Shown piece after piece: positions 6,437-13,513 of a DNA stretch of 13,513 nt. The DNA lies in contig DQDL01000075.1 in NCBI GenBank assembly GCA_003533405.1, forward strand, positions 393-13,905, given 5' to 3'. The translations under genes and the position numbers were made by a program. Numbering within the stretch: position 1 is the stretch's first letter; each line of letters begins with the position of its first letter. The notes beneath the pieces were generated by a model. That model was not told the DNA's origin. It was given only the letters and a program-made list of their open reading frames with translations, and ran no database searches. The DNA is from Clostridiales bacterium (GTDB lineage: Bacteria; Bacillota; Clostridia; Oscillospirales; Oscillospiraceae).

Positions 6437-7261
6437 GTGAAAAAAACACTTCCCATACTGCTGACGGTGCTCATGCTGCTTTCGCTGGGAGCCGTGGCAG
6501 GCTACAGGCTTTATCAGAAAACGGCGGCAAGCCCCGGAGTGCCGAGCATCCGCTTTGCCTCGGAAACGCTCAGCGTGCCTGTAAACGCCACCGATGCCGA
6601 GCTTTTGCAGGGTGTCACAGCGACCGATCCCGAGGACGGCGATGTCACGGCCTCACTCATTGTCGAGGGCATGTCACGCCTAAGCGGCGATAATAATGTA
6701 AAGGTGAGCTATGTTGCCTTTGACTCGAAAAACCACATGGCACGGGCAGAGCGCACCGTGCATCTGACCGACTACACCGATACCCGCTTTGAGCTCACCT
6801 CGGCGCTATGCTTTGCCGCGTCGAGCAAGATAAATGTGCTCGACAGGGTGAAGGCAACGGATATGCTCGACGGCGATCTGTCGGACAAGGTCAAATACTC
6901 CGTTGAGGGCGACACGGTGAATATAAACACCGTCGGCGAGCATCAGCTCGTTCTGCGTGTGACGAACAGCCTCGGCAGAACGGTGCATCTTCCCGTGACG
7001 GTCGAGGTCACGCAGACTGACCCCAACCCTGCAAAGATAACGCTCGACTGCTACGTTCTCTACCTTGCGCAGGGAGCGGAGTTTGACGCAAAGAGCCATG
7101 TCGTCGGCTATACCGCAAACGGCGAGAGCAAGATCGGCGCAGACGGGCTGACCGTGCGTGGCAGCGTCAAAACCGACGAGACCGGCGTTTACACTGTCGA
7201 TTATACCTACGGCAGCGGCACAAACCGCAGCCATACCAAACTCATTGTCGTTGTAGAGTAA
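6437..7261 (+). CDS. Membrane-anchored Ig-like repeat protein of the polysaccharide operon
   Basis: A 274-residue protein of unassigned function. It starts with GTG, preceded by GAGG seven bases upstream. Residues 4-23 form a signal-anchor or signal peptide with no lipobox; the rest would be outside the cell. Three beta-rich, Ig-like units follow. The first (about 37-111) holds VTATDPEDGDVTASL, and the second (about 117-192) repeats it as VKATDMLDGDLSDKV. The third (about 198-274) is more divergent and ends GVYTVDYTYG...KLIVVVE. The D-x-x-DGD pattern with a following strand pair is typical of bacterial Ig-like DUF5011/HYR-type domains. It has no sorting signal or catalytic motif. Placement between phosphatase and kinases suggests a role in assembling, sensing or holding the polymer, which is inference. 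Confidence 0.85.
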   Translation: MKKTLPILLTVLMLLSLGAVAGYRLYQKTAASPGVPSIRFASETLSVPVNATDAELLQGVTATDPEDGDVTASLIVEGMSRLSGDNNVKVSYVAFDSKNHMARAERTVHLTDYTDTRFELTSALCFAASSKINVLDRVKATDMLDGDLSDKVKYSVEGDTVNINTVGEHQLVLRVTNSLGRTVHLPVTVEVTQTDPNPAKITLDCYVLYLAQGAEFDAKSHVVGYTANGESKIGADGLTVRGSVKTDETGVYTVDYTYGSGTNRSHTKLIVVVE

Positions 7262-7272
7262 GGCGGTGTGAG

Positions 7273-8805
7273 ATGGAAGAGAGAAATTCGGTTTATGTAA
7301 ATAATACCGCCGCCGAGGAGCTGCACCCCGTTCTGCTTATGAGAGAGGTACTCAAAAAGCTTTGGGCGATAGTTATGGTGGCGATTATCGCAGCGTCGCT
7401 GACATATGTCGGCGCATCGCTGATGTATACGCCGCAGTACCAGACAAAGACGACCTTTGTTGTATCCGTTCGTGACGGGTCGAGCACCGTTTACTCCAAT
7501 TTGAACGCCGCAAAGAGCATGGCAAATGCCTTTTCGGAGGTTCTAAACAGCGATGTTCTCAAAAAACGCATTGCCGCCGAGCTCAGTCAGGAGCGGGTAA
7601 ACGGCAGCATAAGCGCCGAGGTCGTCGGCGAGACGAATCTTCTTGAGATGCGTGTCACGGCCGACAGCCCCCGTCAGGCGTATCTGATAACGAGAGCGAT
7701 AATGAGAAATTACGAGGAGCTTGCCTCGGTGGTTTTAAACAATATCGCACTGGATGTACTGCAAAGCCCCACCGTGCCGACGCAGCCTGTAAACTCCGCA
7801 GGGGCGACGCACTATGCTAAGCTTGCGGCGGTCGGAGCTGCTCTTGCGGCTGCGCTGTTTGTCGCCGTGCGGGCGTATCTGCGTGATACGGTCAAGTCCG
7901 TCGGCGAGGTCGAGACGAAGCTCGACACGAAAATGCTCGCCGCCGTGTACCACGAGAAAAAGTACAAATACTTCGGCGATAAGCTCGGCAGAAAGAAAAA
8001 GAGCATACTCATAACCGACCCCACGACCGGCTTCGCCTTTGCCGAAACATTCAAAAAGCTTCGTACCCGCATTGAATATCTCATGCGCAAAAACAACTGC
8101 AAGGTCATCATGTTGACCTCGGTCATGGAAAACGAGGGCAAAAGCACCGTTGCGGCAAATATAGCCCTTTCAATGAACCGCAAGAAGAAAAGCGTGCTGC
8201 TCATCGATGCAGACATGAAAAAGCCCTCACTGCACAAGATACTCGGCTATCAGGACTCGGAGTTTGCAAGCCTTACCGATTACCTAAACGGCACGGCTAA
8301 CCTCGGTCAGACCCTGCTTGCCGATAAAAAGCGGCAGATAGGTCTGGTTCTCAATAAGCACGGGGTCGATAACTCGACCGAGCTTGTACGCAGCGAGGGC
8401 ATGAAAAAGCTTCTGTCGCAGGCAAAGCGCAATGTTGATGTTGTCATCATCGACACGCCGCCGATGGATGCCTGCTCCGATGCCGAGTGCCTTACCGAGC
8501 TTGCGGATGCGGTCGTCCTCGTCGTGCGGCAGGACACCACTCCGGCACGGATGATAAACGATGCTATCGATGCGATAAACGCCTCGGACGCTATGCTGTT
8601 CGGCTGTGTGTTCAATAATGTGCACGCTGCCGACTTTAACGAGAGCTACAGCTACGGCAGCGGCGGAAAATACGGCTACTACGGCAAGTACGGCTACTCT
8701 AAGTACGGCTACGGCCATGGCAAAACGAGCCGTCCGGCCGAGGAGAAGCTCACGCTTGAGGACTTAAAGGACGGAAAAGGTTTTTTGGAGGGTAACGAAA
8801 AATGA
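7273..8805 (+). CDS. Wzc-like fusion: chain-length (Wzz) domain plus BY-kinase, first copy
   Basis: A 510-residue membrane tyrosine kinase that would control polysaccharide chain length and export. The N-terminal Wzz domain has one membrane segment near residues 31-51 and a second near 183-203, flanking an external region. The cytoplasmic BY-kinase domain shows Walker A ending EGKST (Lys290), Walker A' VLLIDADMKKPS (308-319) and Walker B VDVVIIDTPP (388-397). The Walker A reads MENEGKST rather than the common PGEGKST, but Lys and Ser are kept. Residues 459-480 form a Tyr/Gly/Lys cluster with nine Tyr, the presumed autophosphorylation tail, followed by an acidic end. In many Firmicutes these domains are split into two proteins (CapA/CapB type); here they are fused as in Proteobacteria. 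The stop overlaps the next ATG by four bases. Confidence 0.93.
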   Translation: MEERNSVYVNNTAAEELHPVLLMREVLKKLWAIVMVAIIAASLTYVGASLMYTPQYQTKTTFVVSVRDGSSTVYSNLNAAKSMANAFSEVLNSDVLKKRIAAELSQERVNGSISAEVVGETNLLEMRVTADSPRQAYLITRAIMRNYEELASVVLNNIALDVLQSPTVPTQPVNSAGATHYAKLAAVGAALAAALFVAVRAYLRDTVKSVGEVETKLDTKMLAAVYHEKKYKYFGDKLGRKKKSILITDPTTGFAFAETFKKLRTRIEYLMRKNNCKVIMLTSVMENEGKSTVAANIALSMNRKKKSVLLIDADMKKPSLHKILGYQDSEFASLTDYLNGTANLGQTLLADKKRQIGLVLNKHGVDNSTELVRSEGMKKLLSQAKRNVDVVIIDTPPMDACSDAECLTELADAVVLVVRQDTTPARMINDAIDAINASDAMLFGCVFNNVHAADFNESYSYGSGGKYGYYGKYGYSKYGYGHGKTSRPAEEKLTLEDLKDGKGFLEGNEK

Positions 8806-10208
8806 ACGAGCAATATAATGAACAGACCTCCATATCCCTAAACAGGCTCCTTGTGATGTTTCTGCACGGGCTCAAAAAGCTGTGGCTTTTGGTGCTGGTG
8901 CTGACGGTGCTGGGCGGTGCCGCAATGGGCGCATGGTCGTGGTATCGCTACACACCGAGCTACACCGCCTCCGTGACCTTCACGGTCTATGTCAAAAACG
9001 ATGCTCAGGCCGAGATACCGGCGTATAACCAAGCGGCCGCCAAGCAGATGGCAGAGACGTTTCCGTATATCCTCACGAGCGGCGTTTTGAGCGATCTTGT
9101 CATGGCGGATCTCGACACTTCAAGCCTGCCGAGCATCAGCGCATCCGCCATTGAGGACGCAAACCTCTTTGTCCTCAAGGTGAGCGGCACTGACCCCGAG
9201 TATTGCTATGAGGTGCTCCAATCGGTCATCAAAAACTACCCACAGGTTGCAGAGCTCGTCGTCGGTCCCACGCAGATGGAGATAGTCGATGAAACGGGCG
9301 TGCCCACGGTCCCGTCCAACACCCGCCAGTGGCAGTCATCTGCGAAAAAGGGCGCTGTCATAGGACTTGCACTCGGCCTTCTTATCGTAGCTTTCTACGG
9401 CTACACCAAGACCACCGTTATGTCAAAGGACGACCTGCAGCGCATAAGTAACATTAAATTTCTCGGTGCGCTGCCGGGCATAAGCGTTAAAAAACGCAGC
9501 AAGGGCTTTTCCAGAACGCCGAGCTTTGACGATATAAATAACCGAGCCTACAAGGAGGCATTCAGAGCCGTCTCCGTCAGGGTCGACCGCAATATGCGTG
9601 AAAAGGGCATTCAGGCACTCATGGTGTGCAGCGCCGCCAGCGGCGAGGGCAAGACCACGGTCGTGTATAACCTTGCACAGCTTTTAGTGAAGCTCGGCCG
9701 CAGGGTGCTCATAATTGACTGCGACCTGAGAAATCCGACAATGTACCGCATGCTGGGCGTTGATAAATGCAAGGGCTTTTTTGAGCTTGTTGAAGGCGAT
9801 GCCGAGCTTGCCGAGACGATACATGCAATCATCCCCAATAAGCTCAACATCATCTTTGCCGGTGAGTGCGAGGGCGATGCGACCGATGTACTCAGCGACC
9901 AGCGTGTCGGCGAGATACTGAGCGGGCTAAGACAAAGCTACGACTATATTCTTATCGACACTCCGCCTTACTCGATGCTCGCCGATGCCGAGAATATGGG
10001 CGAGGTCATCGACGGCGCTATGATGGTCGTGCGACAGAATTACGCAAGCCGTGTCAGTGTTGTCGATGCCGTCACGAGATTGAGCGAAATTGATGTTCCC
10101 GTCGTGGGCTATATCCTCAACGCCTGCGTCGGCGGCAGTCTCGGTCAGTACGGCTACGGCTATGGATATGGTTACGGCTACGGCTACGGCGACAAGGAGA
10201 GCAGGTGA
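8802..10208 (+). CDS. Wzc-like fusion: chain-length (Wzz) domain plus BY-kinase, second copy
   Basis: A 468-residue paralogue of the preceding gene with the same layout. Membrane segments lie near residues 26-48 and 184-201, with an external Wzz-like part between them. A cytoplasmic kinase domain follows, with Walker A SAASGEGKTT (277-286, Lys284), Walker A' VLIIDCDLRNP (302-312) and Walker B YDYILIDTPP (380-389). The C-terminus is seven perfect Tyr-Gly pairs (450-463) and then DKESR, a different tyrosine tail from that of the first copy. The two proteins are clearly divergent in sequence, so the duplication is old. It starts within the ATGA overlap with the upstream kinase behind GGAGG. It may form mixed oligomers with the first copy and be dephosphorylated by CpsB (inference). 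Confidence 0.93.
   Translation: MNEQYNEQTSISLNRLLVMFLHGLKKLWLLVLVLTVLGGAAMGAWSWYRYTPSYTASVTFTVYVKNDAQAEIPAYNQAAAKQMAETFPYILTSGVLSDLVMADLDTSSLPSISASAIEDANLFVLKVSGTDPEYCYEVLQSVIKNYPQVAELVVGPTQMEIVDETGVPTVPSNTRQWQSSAKKGAVIGLALGLLIVAFYGYTKTTVMSKDDLQRISNIKFLGALPGISVKKRSKGFSRTPSFDDINNRAYKEAFRAVSVRVDRNMREKGIQALMVCSAASGEGKTTVVYNLAQLLVKLGRRVLIIDCDLRNPTMYRMLGVDKCKGFFELVEGDAELAETIHAIIPNKLNIIFAGECEGDATDVLSDQRVGEILSGLRQSYDYILIDTPPYSMLADAENMGEVIDGAMMVVRQNYASRVSVVDAVTRLSEIDVPVVGYILNACVGGSLGQYGYGYGYGYGYGYGDKESR
10149..10190 (+). repeat. Seven tandem Tyr-Gly codon pairs (TACGGC-type hexamer)
   Basis: Seven in-frame hexamers encode (YG)7 at the end of the second kinase. Two central units use TATGGA and TATGGT, so the array is not perfectly repetitive at DNA level. 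That breaks up slippage tracts and suggests selection on the protein. Confidence 0.9.
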
Positions 10209-10212
10209 CGGG

Positions 10213-11241
10213 ATGAGCAAAACCGAAAAGAAGAAAATGAACAAGGGCACAAAGGTGCTGCTTATCATAGTATGCGTGCTCGTGGGGCTTGCCCTGCTGC
10301 TTGCGGCGACTGTATTTGTACTCAACGCCGTCGGCAAAAGCGCACTTACCGGTGACGATACAATGAAGCTTCCCGATACCTCCGCTTCAAATTTCGAGTC
10401 GCTCGACTCGGGAACTATCCGCCACAACGGCAAGCTCTACCGCTATAATGATGAGATAACCTGCATCCTGCTTATGGGTATAGACAGCTACAATAAGCAG
10501 GAGGGAAACTACACTCCGCACCAGTCGGATGTCAATGTCCTTGCGGTCATTGACCCGAAAAACTCCAAGCTCACGCTGTTGTCTATCTCCCGTGACACAC
10601 TGTGCCAGCTCGATATCCTTGACAAGGACGGCAATATGACCGGCACTGCCGATGCGCAGCTGGCACTTGCCTACAGCTACGGCAACAGCGACGAGAAAAG
10701 CTGCGAGCTCACGACGACTGCGGTGTCGAGAATTTTCTACGGTCTGAACATTCCGGCCTACGGCTCAATCTACATGAACGGCATATCCGATCTGGTCGAT
10801 ATCGTCGGCGGCGTTACGGTCACCCCGTCTGATAACTTCAACGGCTTTGCCGCCGGTAAGCAGGTCGAGCTCAAGGGCAATCTAACCGAGCGCTACATCC
10901 GCTTCAGAGAGTACACCGTTGACGGCAACAACGAGCGCATGCAGCGGCAAAATCAGGTGCTCATGGCGCTTGTGTACAAGGCCTTGAATGTCACAAAGAG
11001 CGACCCGACCTCGGTCTTGGACATCTACAGCTCCGTGCAGGAGAATGTTACGACCAATATAAACACCGCAATGATGGTCTATCTTGCCCGTCAGGCGGTC
11101 GGTCTCGATTTTGACGGACATATCCTTACCGTGCCCGGCCATTCCGAGCTCGGCGAGCAGGATCACGCCGTCTTTGTCATCGACAAGGAGGCATTTCTCG
11201 ATCAGATCATAGAAATTTTCTATAATCCGGTAGAAAGCTGA
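10213..11241 (+). CDS. LytR-CpsA-Psr (LCP) family glycopolymer-peptidoglycan ligase
   Basis: A 342-residue enzyme that transfers undecaprenyl-linked polymer to the cell wall outside the membrane. A Lys-rich cytoplasmic start (SKTEKKKMNKG) precedes one membrane segment at about residues 14-38. The LCP domain runs from about 83 to 255: ILLMGID (85-91), SDVNVLAVIDP (105-115), the conserved ISRDT (125-129), and YIRFRE followed by ERMQRQNQ (228-248) carrying the Arg residues that bind the polyprenyl pyrophosphate. The ATG at 10213 is chosen because an upstream extension (to 10090) would read across the kinase repeat in another frame and destroy the N-terminal topology. It starts four bases after the kinase stop, so it is cotranscribed. 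It is the last gene of the operon and likely attaches the polymer controlled by the kinases. Confidence 0.93.
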   Translation: MSKTEKKKMNKGTKVLLIIVCVLVGLALLLAATVFVLNAVGKSALTGDDTMKLPDTSASNFESLDSGTIRHNGKLYRYNDEITCILLMGIDSYNKQEGNYTPHQSDVNVLAVIDPKNSKLTLLSISRDTLCQLDILDKDGNMTGTADAQLALAYSYGNSDEKSCELTTTAVSRIFYGLNIPAYGSIYMNGISDLVDIVGGVTVTPSDNFNGFAAGKQVELKGNLTERYIRFREYTVDGNNERMQRQNQVLMALVYKALNVTKSDPTSVLDIYSSVQENVTTNINTAMMVYLARQAVGLDFDGHILTVPGHSELGEQDHAVFVIDKEAFLDQIIEIFYNPVES

Positions 11242-11250
11242 AAATTCCTC

Positions 11251-11279
11251 TTGCAATTTTAGGGGATATGTTGTAATGT
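11251..11279 (+). promoter_or_regulatory. Possible promoter of the sortase-substrate gene
   Basis: TTGCAA (11251-11256), then a weak TAATGT (11274-11279) at 17 bases, or TGTAAT (11272-11277) at 15 bases. The spacing is acceptable but the -10 match is poor. No terminator separates this from the LCP gene, so readthrough from the upstream operon is also possible. Confidence 0.4.
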
Positions 11280-11324
11280 ATATCTGTATCTGTGGATAAA
11301 ACTTCTTTATGGGAGGATATTAAT

Positions 11325-11561
11325 ATGAAAAAGCTGGTTTGCCTGCTTCTCGTTCTCGTCCTTGTGTTCGCAATGTCCGCCGGCGCATTTGCTGATACCG
11401 TCAGCAGCCCGGAGAAGGGCAACACCGATGTTGATATCAACGATGATCCCAAGTCTCCCCAGACCGGTGACACCGGCGCGATTTACTGGGTCGTGACTGC
11501 TATGGTGCTTGCTGTCGGAGCTGTGGCATTCTGCGGCGTTAAGCTCGTTAACGAAAAGTAA
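11325..11561 (+). CDS. Mini sortase substrate: secreted small protein with SPQTG sorting signal
   Basis: A 78-residue protein. Residues 1-23 are a signal peptide (MKK, Leu/Val core, cleavage after AFA). The mature acidic stretch is short, DTVSSPEKGNTDVDINDDPK. It is followed by a complete cell-wall sorting signal: SPQTG (44-48), a hydrophobic segment (about 52-70) and a Lys-containing tail. Cleavage between Thr and Gly would leave only about 24 residues joined to the wall. The start ATG has GGGAGG eight bases upstream; an in-frame GTG at 11292 lacks both site and sense. The (S/P)PxTG motif is a known class B-type sortase substrate in clostridia, and a sortase B-like gene follows directly. Function is unknown: a wall-anchored tag, pilin-like unit or scaffold are all open. 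Confidence 0.82.
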   Translation: MKKLVCLLLVLVLVFAMSAGAFADTVSSPEKGNTDVDINDDPKSPQTGDTGAIYWVVTAMVLAVGAVAFCGVKLVNEK

Positions 11562-11574
11562 TGTAAAAAATCAG

Positions 11575-11605
11575 AAAGCTCCATGATTGTTCATGGAGCT
11601 TTTTT
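11575..11605 (+). terminator. Strong intercistronic terminator between substrate and sortase
   Basis: A perfect 12-pair stem (11575-11586 with 11591-11602), a TTGT loop, and a T-run through 11605. It begins 13 bases after the substrate stop and ends just before the ribosome binding site of the sortase. Sortase expression therefore depends on readthrough, since no separate promoter is evident. Confidence 0.88.
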
Positions 11606-11619
11606 CTTTGAGGTACACT

Positions 11620-12384
11620 ATGAGCAAAAAGCTTCTGCGCACCATACTTATTATAATTGCGATAATTGCCCTGTGTGTCATCGCATACTGCGGCTGGTAT
11701 CTGTGGCAGTATTGGCACGGTCACGAGCTGGGCGACACGCTAAAGCACAGCTGGGGCGGCGGCGATGAGGACATGAGCGCCAAGACCGTTGAGATACCTG
11801 TCGATTTCGACTCGCTGCATGAGGTCAACCCCGAGATCTATGCGTGGATATATATTCCCGGGACGGACATAAGCTACCCTGTTTTGCAGCATGACGGCGA
11901 CAACGGGTACTATACCCGCCGAGCCGAGGACGGCAATTACTTTACCGGCGGCTGCATTTACAGCGAAAGTTATAACAAGAAGGACTTTTCCGACCCCATG
12001 ACCGTCCTGTACGGGCACAATCTGCGCTCGGGCAAGATGTTTGCGCAGCTCAACGACTTTGCCGATGTCAAGGTCTTTGACGAGCACCGATACATTTATA
12101 TCTATATGCCGGAAAAGATGCTCGTGTACGAGATATTCGCAGCCTACCCGTTCTCGCACAAGCATCTGCTTTTGAACTTTGATTTCAACGACTCCGAGCA
12201 GTTTGAGGCGTTCTTCGACGATGTTATGTACAAGCCCGGGTTGAGCTCAAACTTTATGGACAATGTGGAGCTTGACGGGACAAAGGACAAGATCCTTACC
12301 CTGTCGACCTGCCTGAGGGGTGATAACCAGCAGCGCTATCTCGTCCAAGGCCGACTGATATCCGAAATTCCCGCAAAAAAATAA
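11620..12384 (+). CDS. srtB: Class B sortase
   Basis: A 254-residue membrane-anchored transpeptidase that cuts a sorting signal between Thr and Gly and joins the protein to the cell wall. One membrane segment lies at residues 7-30, giving the N-in, C-out layout of sortase B. The catalytic set is present: His133 in TVLYGHN, Cys231 in LTLSTC, and Arg239 in QQRYLVQGRL. Length fits the class. The ATG at 11620 has GAGGT just upstream; the earlier in-frame ATG at 11587 lies inside the terminator loop and is unlikely. The neighbouring gene encodes an SPQTG protein, its likely substrate. A link to polysaccharide attachment is possible from location only. The stop codon overlaps the base of the downstream terminator. 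Confidence 0.93.
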   Translation: MSKKLLRTILIIIAIIALCVIAYCGWYLWQYWHGHELGDTLKHSWGGGDEDMSAKTVEIPVDFDSLHEVNPEIYAWIYIPGTDISYPVLQHDGDNGYYTRRAEDGNYFTGGCIYSESYNKKDFSDPMTVLYGHNLRSGKMFAQLNDFADVKVFDEHRYIYIYMPEKMLVYEIFAAYPFSHKHLLLNFDFNDSEQFEAFFDDVMYKPGLSSNFMDNVELDGTKDKILTLSTCLRGDNQQRYLVQGRLISEIPAKK

Positions 12385-12410
12385 TCGGGGCATTTTGCTC
12401 CGATCATTTT
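12384..12410. terminator. Bidirectional terminator between sortase and galE
   Basis: ATCGGGGC (12384-12391) pairs with GCTCCGAT (12397-12404), eight pairs with one G-U, around an ATTTT loop. T-rich tracts follow on both strands (plus-strand 12406-12411; minus-strand 12382-12374), so it can end both convergent transcripts. Confidence 0.83.
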
Positions 12411-13429
12411 TATTCTTGCCTGTACCCATTCGGGTTCTGAGTCTGCCAGTGCCAGCTGTCTCGGCACATATCCTCAAGGTCGAGACCGGCTGTCCAGCCG
12501 AGAACTCTTGCGCTTTTCTCCGGCGAGCAGTAGCATATCGGAAGGTCGCCCGCACGGCGGCCGACTATCTTATACGGCACGGTGAGCTTGTTTGCGTTTT
12601 CAAAGGCGTGCACCATGTCGAGCACGCTGTAGCCCGTGCCGGTGCCAAGGTTAAAAATGCTCTCGCCCTTGTGCTCGGCCATGTATGCAATAGCTGCGAC
12701 ATGACCCTTTGCAAGGTCAACGACATGGATATAGTCACGAACGCCGGTGCCGTCGGGGGTGTCGTAATCGCCGCCGAACACACGCAGATACTCAAACTTG
12801 CCGATTGCCGTCTGCGAGATATACGGCATGAGGTTGTTGGGAATGCCCTTGGGATCCTCGCCTATAAGGCCGCTCGGGTGAGCGCCGACGGGGTTAAAGT
12901 AGCGCAGCAGAATTACCGCCCACTCGGGATCGGTCTTTGCGTAGTCACGCAGAATCTGCTCGCACATATACTTCGTCCAGCCGTAGGGGTTCGTGCAGCT
13001 TCCGGTTTTCGAGGTCTCGTACAGCGGCATTTCGTTATCGCCGGAGTAGACCGTGGCCGAGGATGAGAAGATTATGTTCTTTACCCCGTGTGCCCGCATC
13101 GCCTCGCACAGCGTTATCGTCGAGCCGAGATTGTTGTCGTAATACTCAAGCGGCATCTCGACCGACTCGCCGACGGCCTTGAGACCGGCAAAGTGGATGA
13201 CGCAGTCGATGCTGTGGCGGGTGAATATCTCGTCAAGCTTCTTGCGGTCACGCACATCCGCCTCGTAAAAAGTCACGGACCTGCCCGTTATCTGCTCGAT
13301 GCGCTTGCCTGCCTCGGCACTGCTGTTAACAAGATTATCGATGATGACGACATCCATGCCCTGCTGCAGAAGCTCAACACAGGTGTGGCTGCCGATATAG
13401 CCCATTCCGCCGGTGACCAAAACCGTCAT
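12410..13429 (-). CDS. galE: UDP-glucose 4-epimerase
   Basis: A 339-residue cytosolic short-chain dehydrogenase/reductase that interconverts UDP-glucose and UDP-galactose with bound NAD. It has the dinucleotide site TGGMGYIGSH (6-15), the SSSATVY strand (122-128) with the catalytic Ser, and the Tyr149-x3-Lys153 pair in NPYGWTK. The later GalE signatures RYFNPVGAHPSG (176-187), RDYIHVVDLAKGH (231-243) and FNLGTGTGYSV (259-269) are also present. The full length matches bacterial GalE. The ATG at 13429 is preferred because GGAG lies eight bases upstream on the transcript; the GTG at 13438 falls inside that site. It faces the sortase gene convergently. The 75 bases upstream to the window edge show no clear promoter. 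It probably feeds the neighbouring polysaccharide pathway, but it is also a general sugar-metabolism gene. Confidence 0.96.
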   Translation of the reverse strand: MTVLVTGGMGYIGSHTCVELLQQGMDVVIIDNLVNSSAEAGKRIEQITGRSVTFYEADVRDRKKLDEIFTRHSIDCVIHFAGLKAVGESVEMPLEYYDNNLGSTITLCEAMRAHGVKNIIFSSSATVYSGDNEMPLYETSKTGSCTNPYGWTKYMCEQILRDYAKTDPEWAVILLRYFNPVGAHPSGLIGEDPKGIPNNLMPYISQTAIGKFEYLRVFGGDYDTPDGTGVRDYIHVVDLAKGHVAAIAYMAEHKGESIFNLGTGTGYSVLDMVHAFENANKLTVPYKIVGRRAGDLPICYCSPEKSARVLGWTAGLDLEDMCRDSWHWQTQNPNGYRQE

Positions 13430-13513
13430 AAAGACCACTCCTCTCTTTAAGTTGACTTAGAGCCGAACCCCTATCGTCTGTCAGTGTGTCCTTTCGGTTA
13501 TTTTCGCCTTTTT

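Noticed and set aside
8647..8712. Tandem repeat or CRISPR-like array in the first kinase tail
   Set aside because: The repeats are in-frame Tyr/Gly/Lys codons of a kinase tyrosine cluster, with no spacer structure.
11242..11275. Possible terminator after the LCP gene (AAAATT/AATTTT inverted repeat)
   Set aside because: The stem is six A-T pairs only and is followed by AGGGG rather than a T-run.
12395..13066. A 223-codon open frame on the plus strand opposite galE
   Set aside because: GalE is complete with all its motifs on the minus strand. The antisense frame has no recognisable domain, and it starts inside the T-rich terminator region.
13439..13513. RNA gene or structured leader upstream of galE
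   Set aside because: Only a five-base CCGAA/TTCGG inverted repeat was found. There is no tRNA cloverleaf or riboswitch pattern, and the window ends before more can be judged.

Overview
The window looks like chromosomal DNA from a monoderm Firmicute, probably a gut-type clostridium of the Oscillospiraceae/Ruminococcaceae kind. The signs are strong GGAGG-type ribosome binding sites, a LytR-CpsA-Psr ligase, a class B sortase with an SPQTG substrate, a CpsB-type PHP phosphatase and fairly GC-rich coding. The family-level placement is inference from gene style only.

Region 1 (1-2457, minus strand) is an ABC import operon in the order substrate-binding lipoprotein, permease, ATPase, with the ATPase cut by the window edge. 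It belongs to the ABC_sub_bind/TrpXYZ-like group. Its 5' leader is the most striking part of the window. A good promoter (TTGACT-17-TAAAGT) is followed by a strong ribosome binding site and a 26-codon ORF containing seven consecutive aromatic codons, FYYYFYF, and no Trp. Then come a hairpin containing those codons, a long antiterminator pairing and an intrinsic terminator just before the lipoprotein gene. This reads as ribosome-mediated attenuation responding to tyrosine/phenylalanine supply, and it suggests that the importer carries Tyr/Phe or a precursor.

Region 2 (2524-3844, plus strand) is a divergently transcribed monocistronic gene for a fold-type III PLP-dependent decarboxylase (LysA/Orn-DAP-Arg superfamily, atypical), with its own promoter and terminator.

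Region 3 (about 3859-11241, plus strand) is a tightly packed polysaccharide-control operon: an ABC exporter half-transporter, a CpsB tyrosine phosphatase, a membrane-anchored Ig-like-repeat protein, two tandem Wzc-like fusions (chain-length domain plus BY-kinase domain, each with a Tyr/Gly-rich tail) and an LCP-family polymer-to-peptidoglycan ligase. Kinases, phosphatase and ligase together are the classical control and attachment module for capsule or exopolysaccharide. No glycosyltransferase, flippase or polymerase lies in the window.

Region 4 (11325-12404, plus strand) holds a tiny sortase substrate of about 24 mature residues, a perfect 12-bp intrinsic terminator, and a class B sortase whose ribosome binding site begins about five bases after the terminator's T-run. 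The terminator probably keeps substrate in excess over enzyme. Region 5 (12384-13513, minus strand) is galE, convergent with the sortase across a bidirectional terminator; it would supply UDP-galactose for surface polysaccharide. No tRNA, rRNA, CRISPR array or insertion sequence was recognised.
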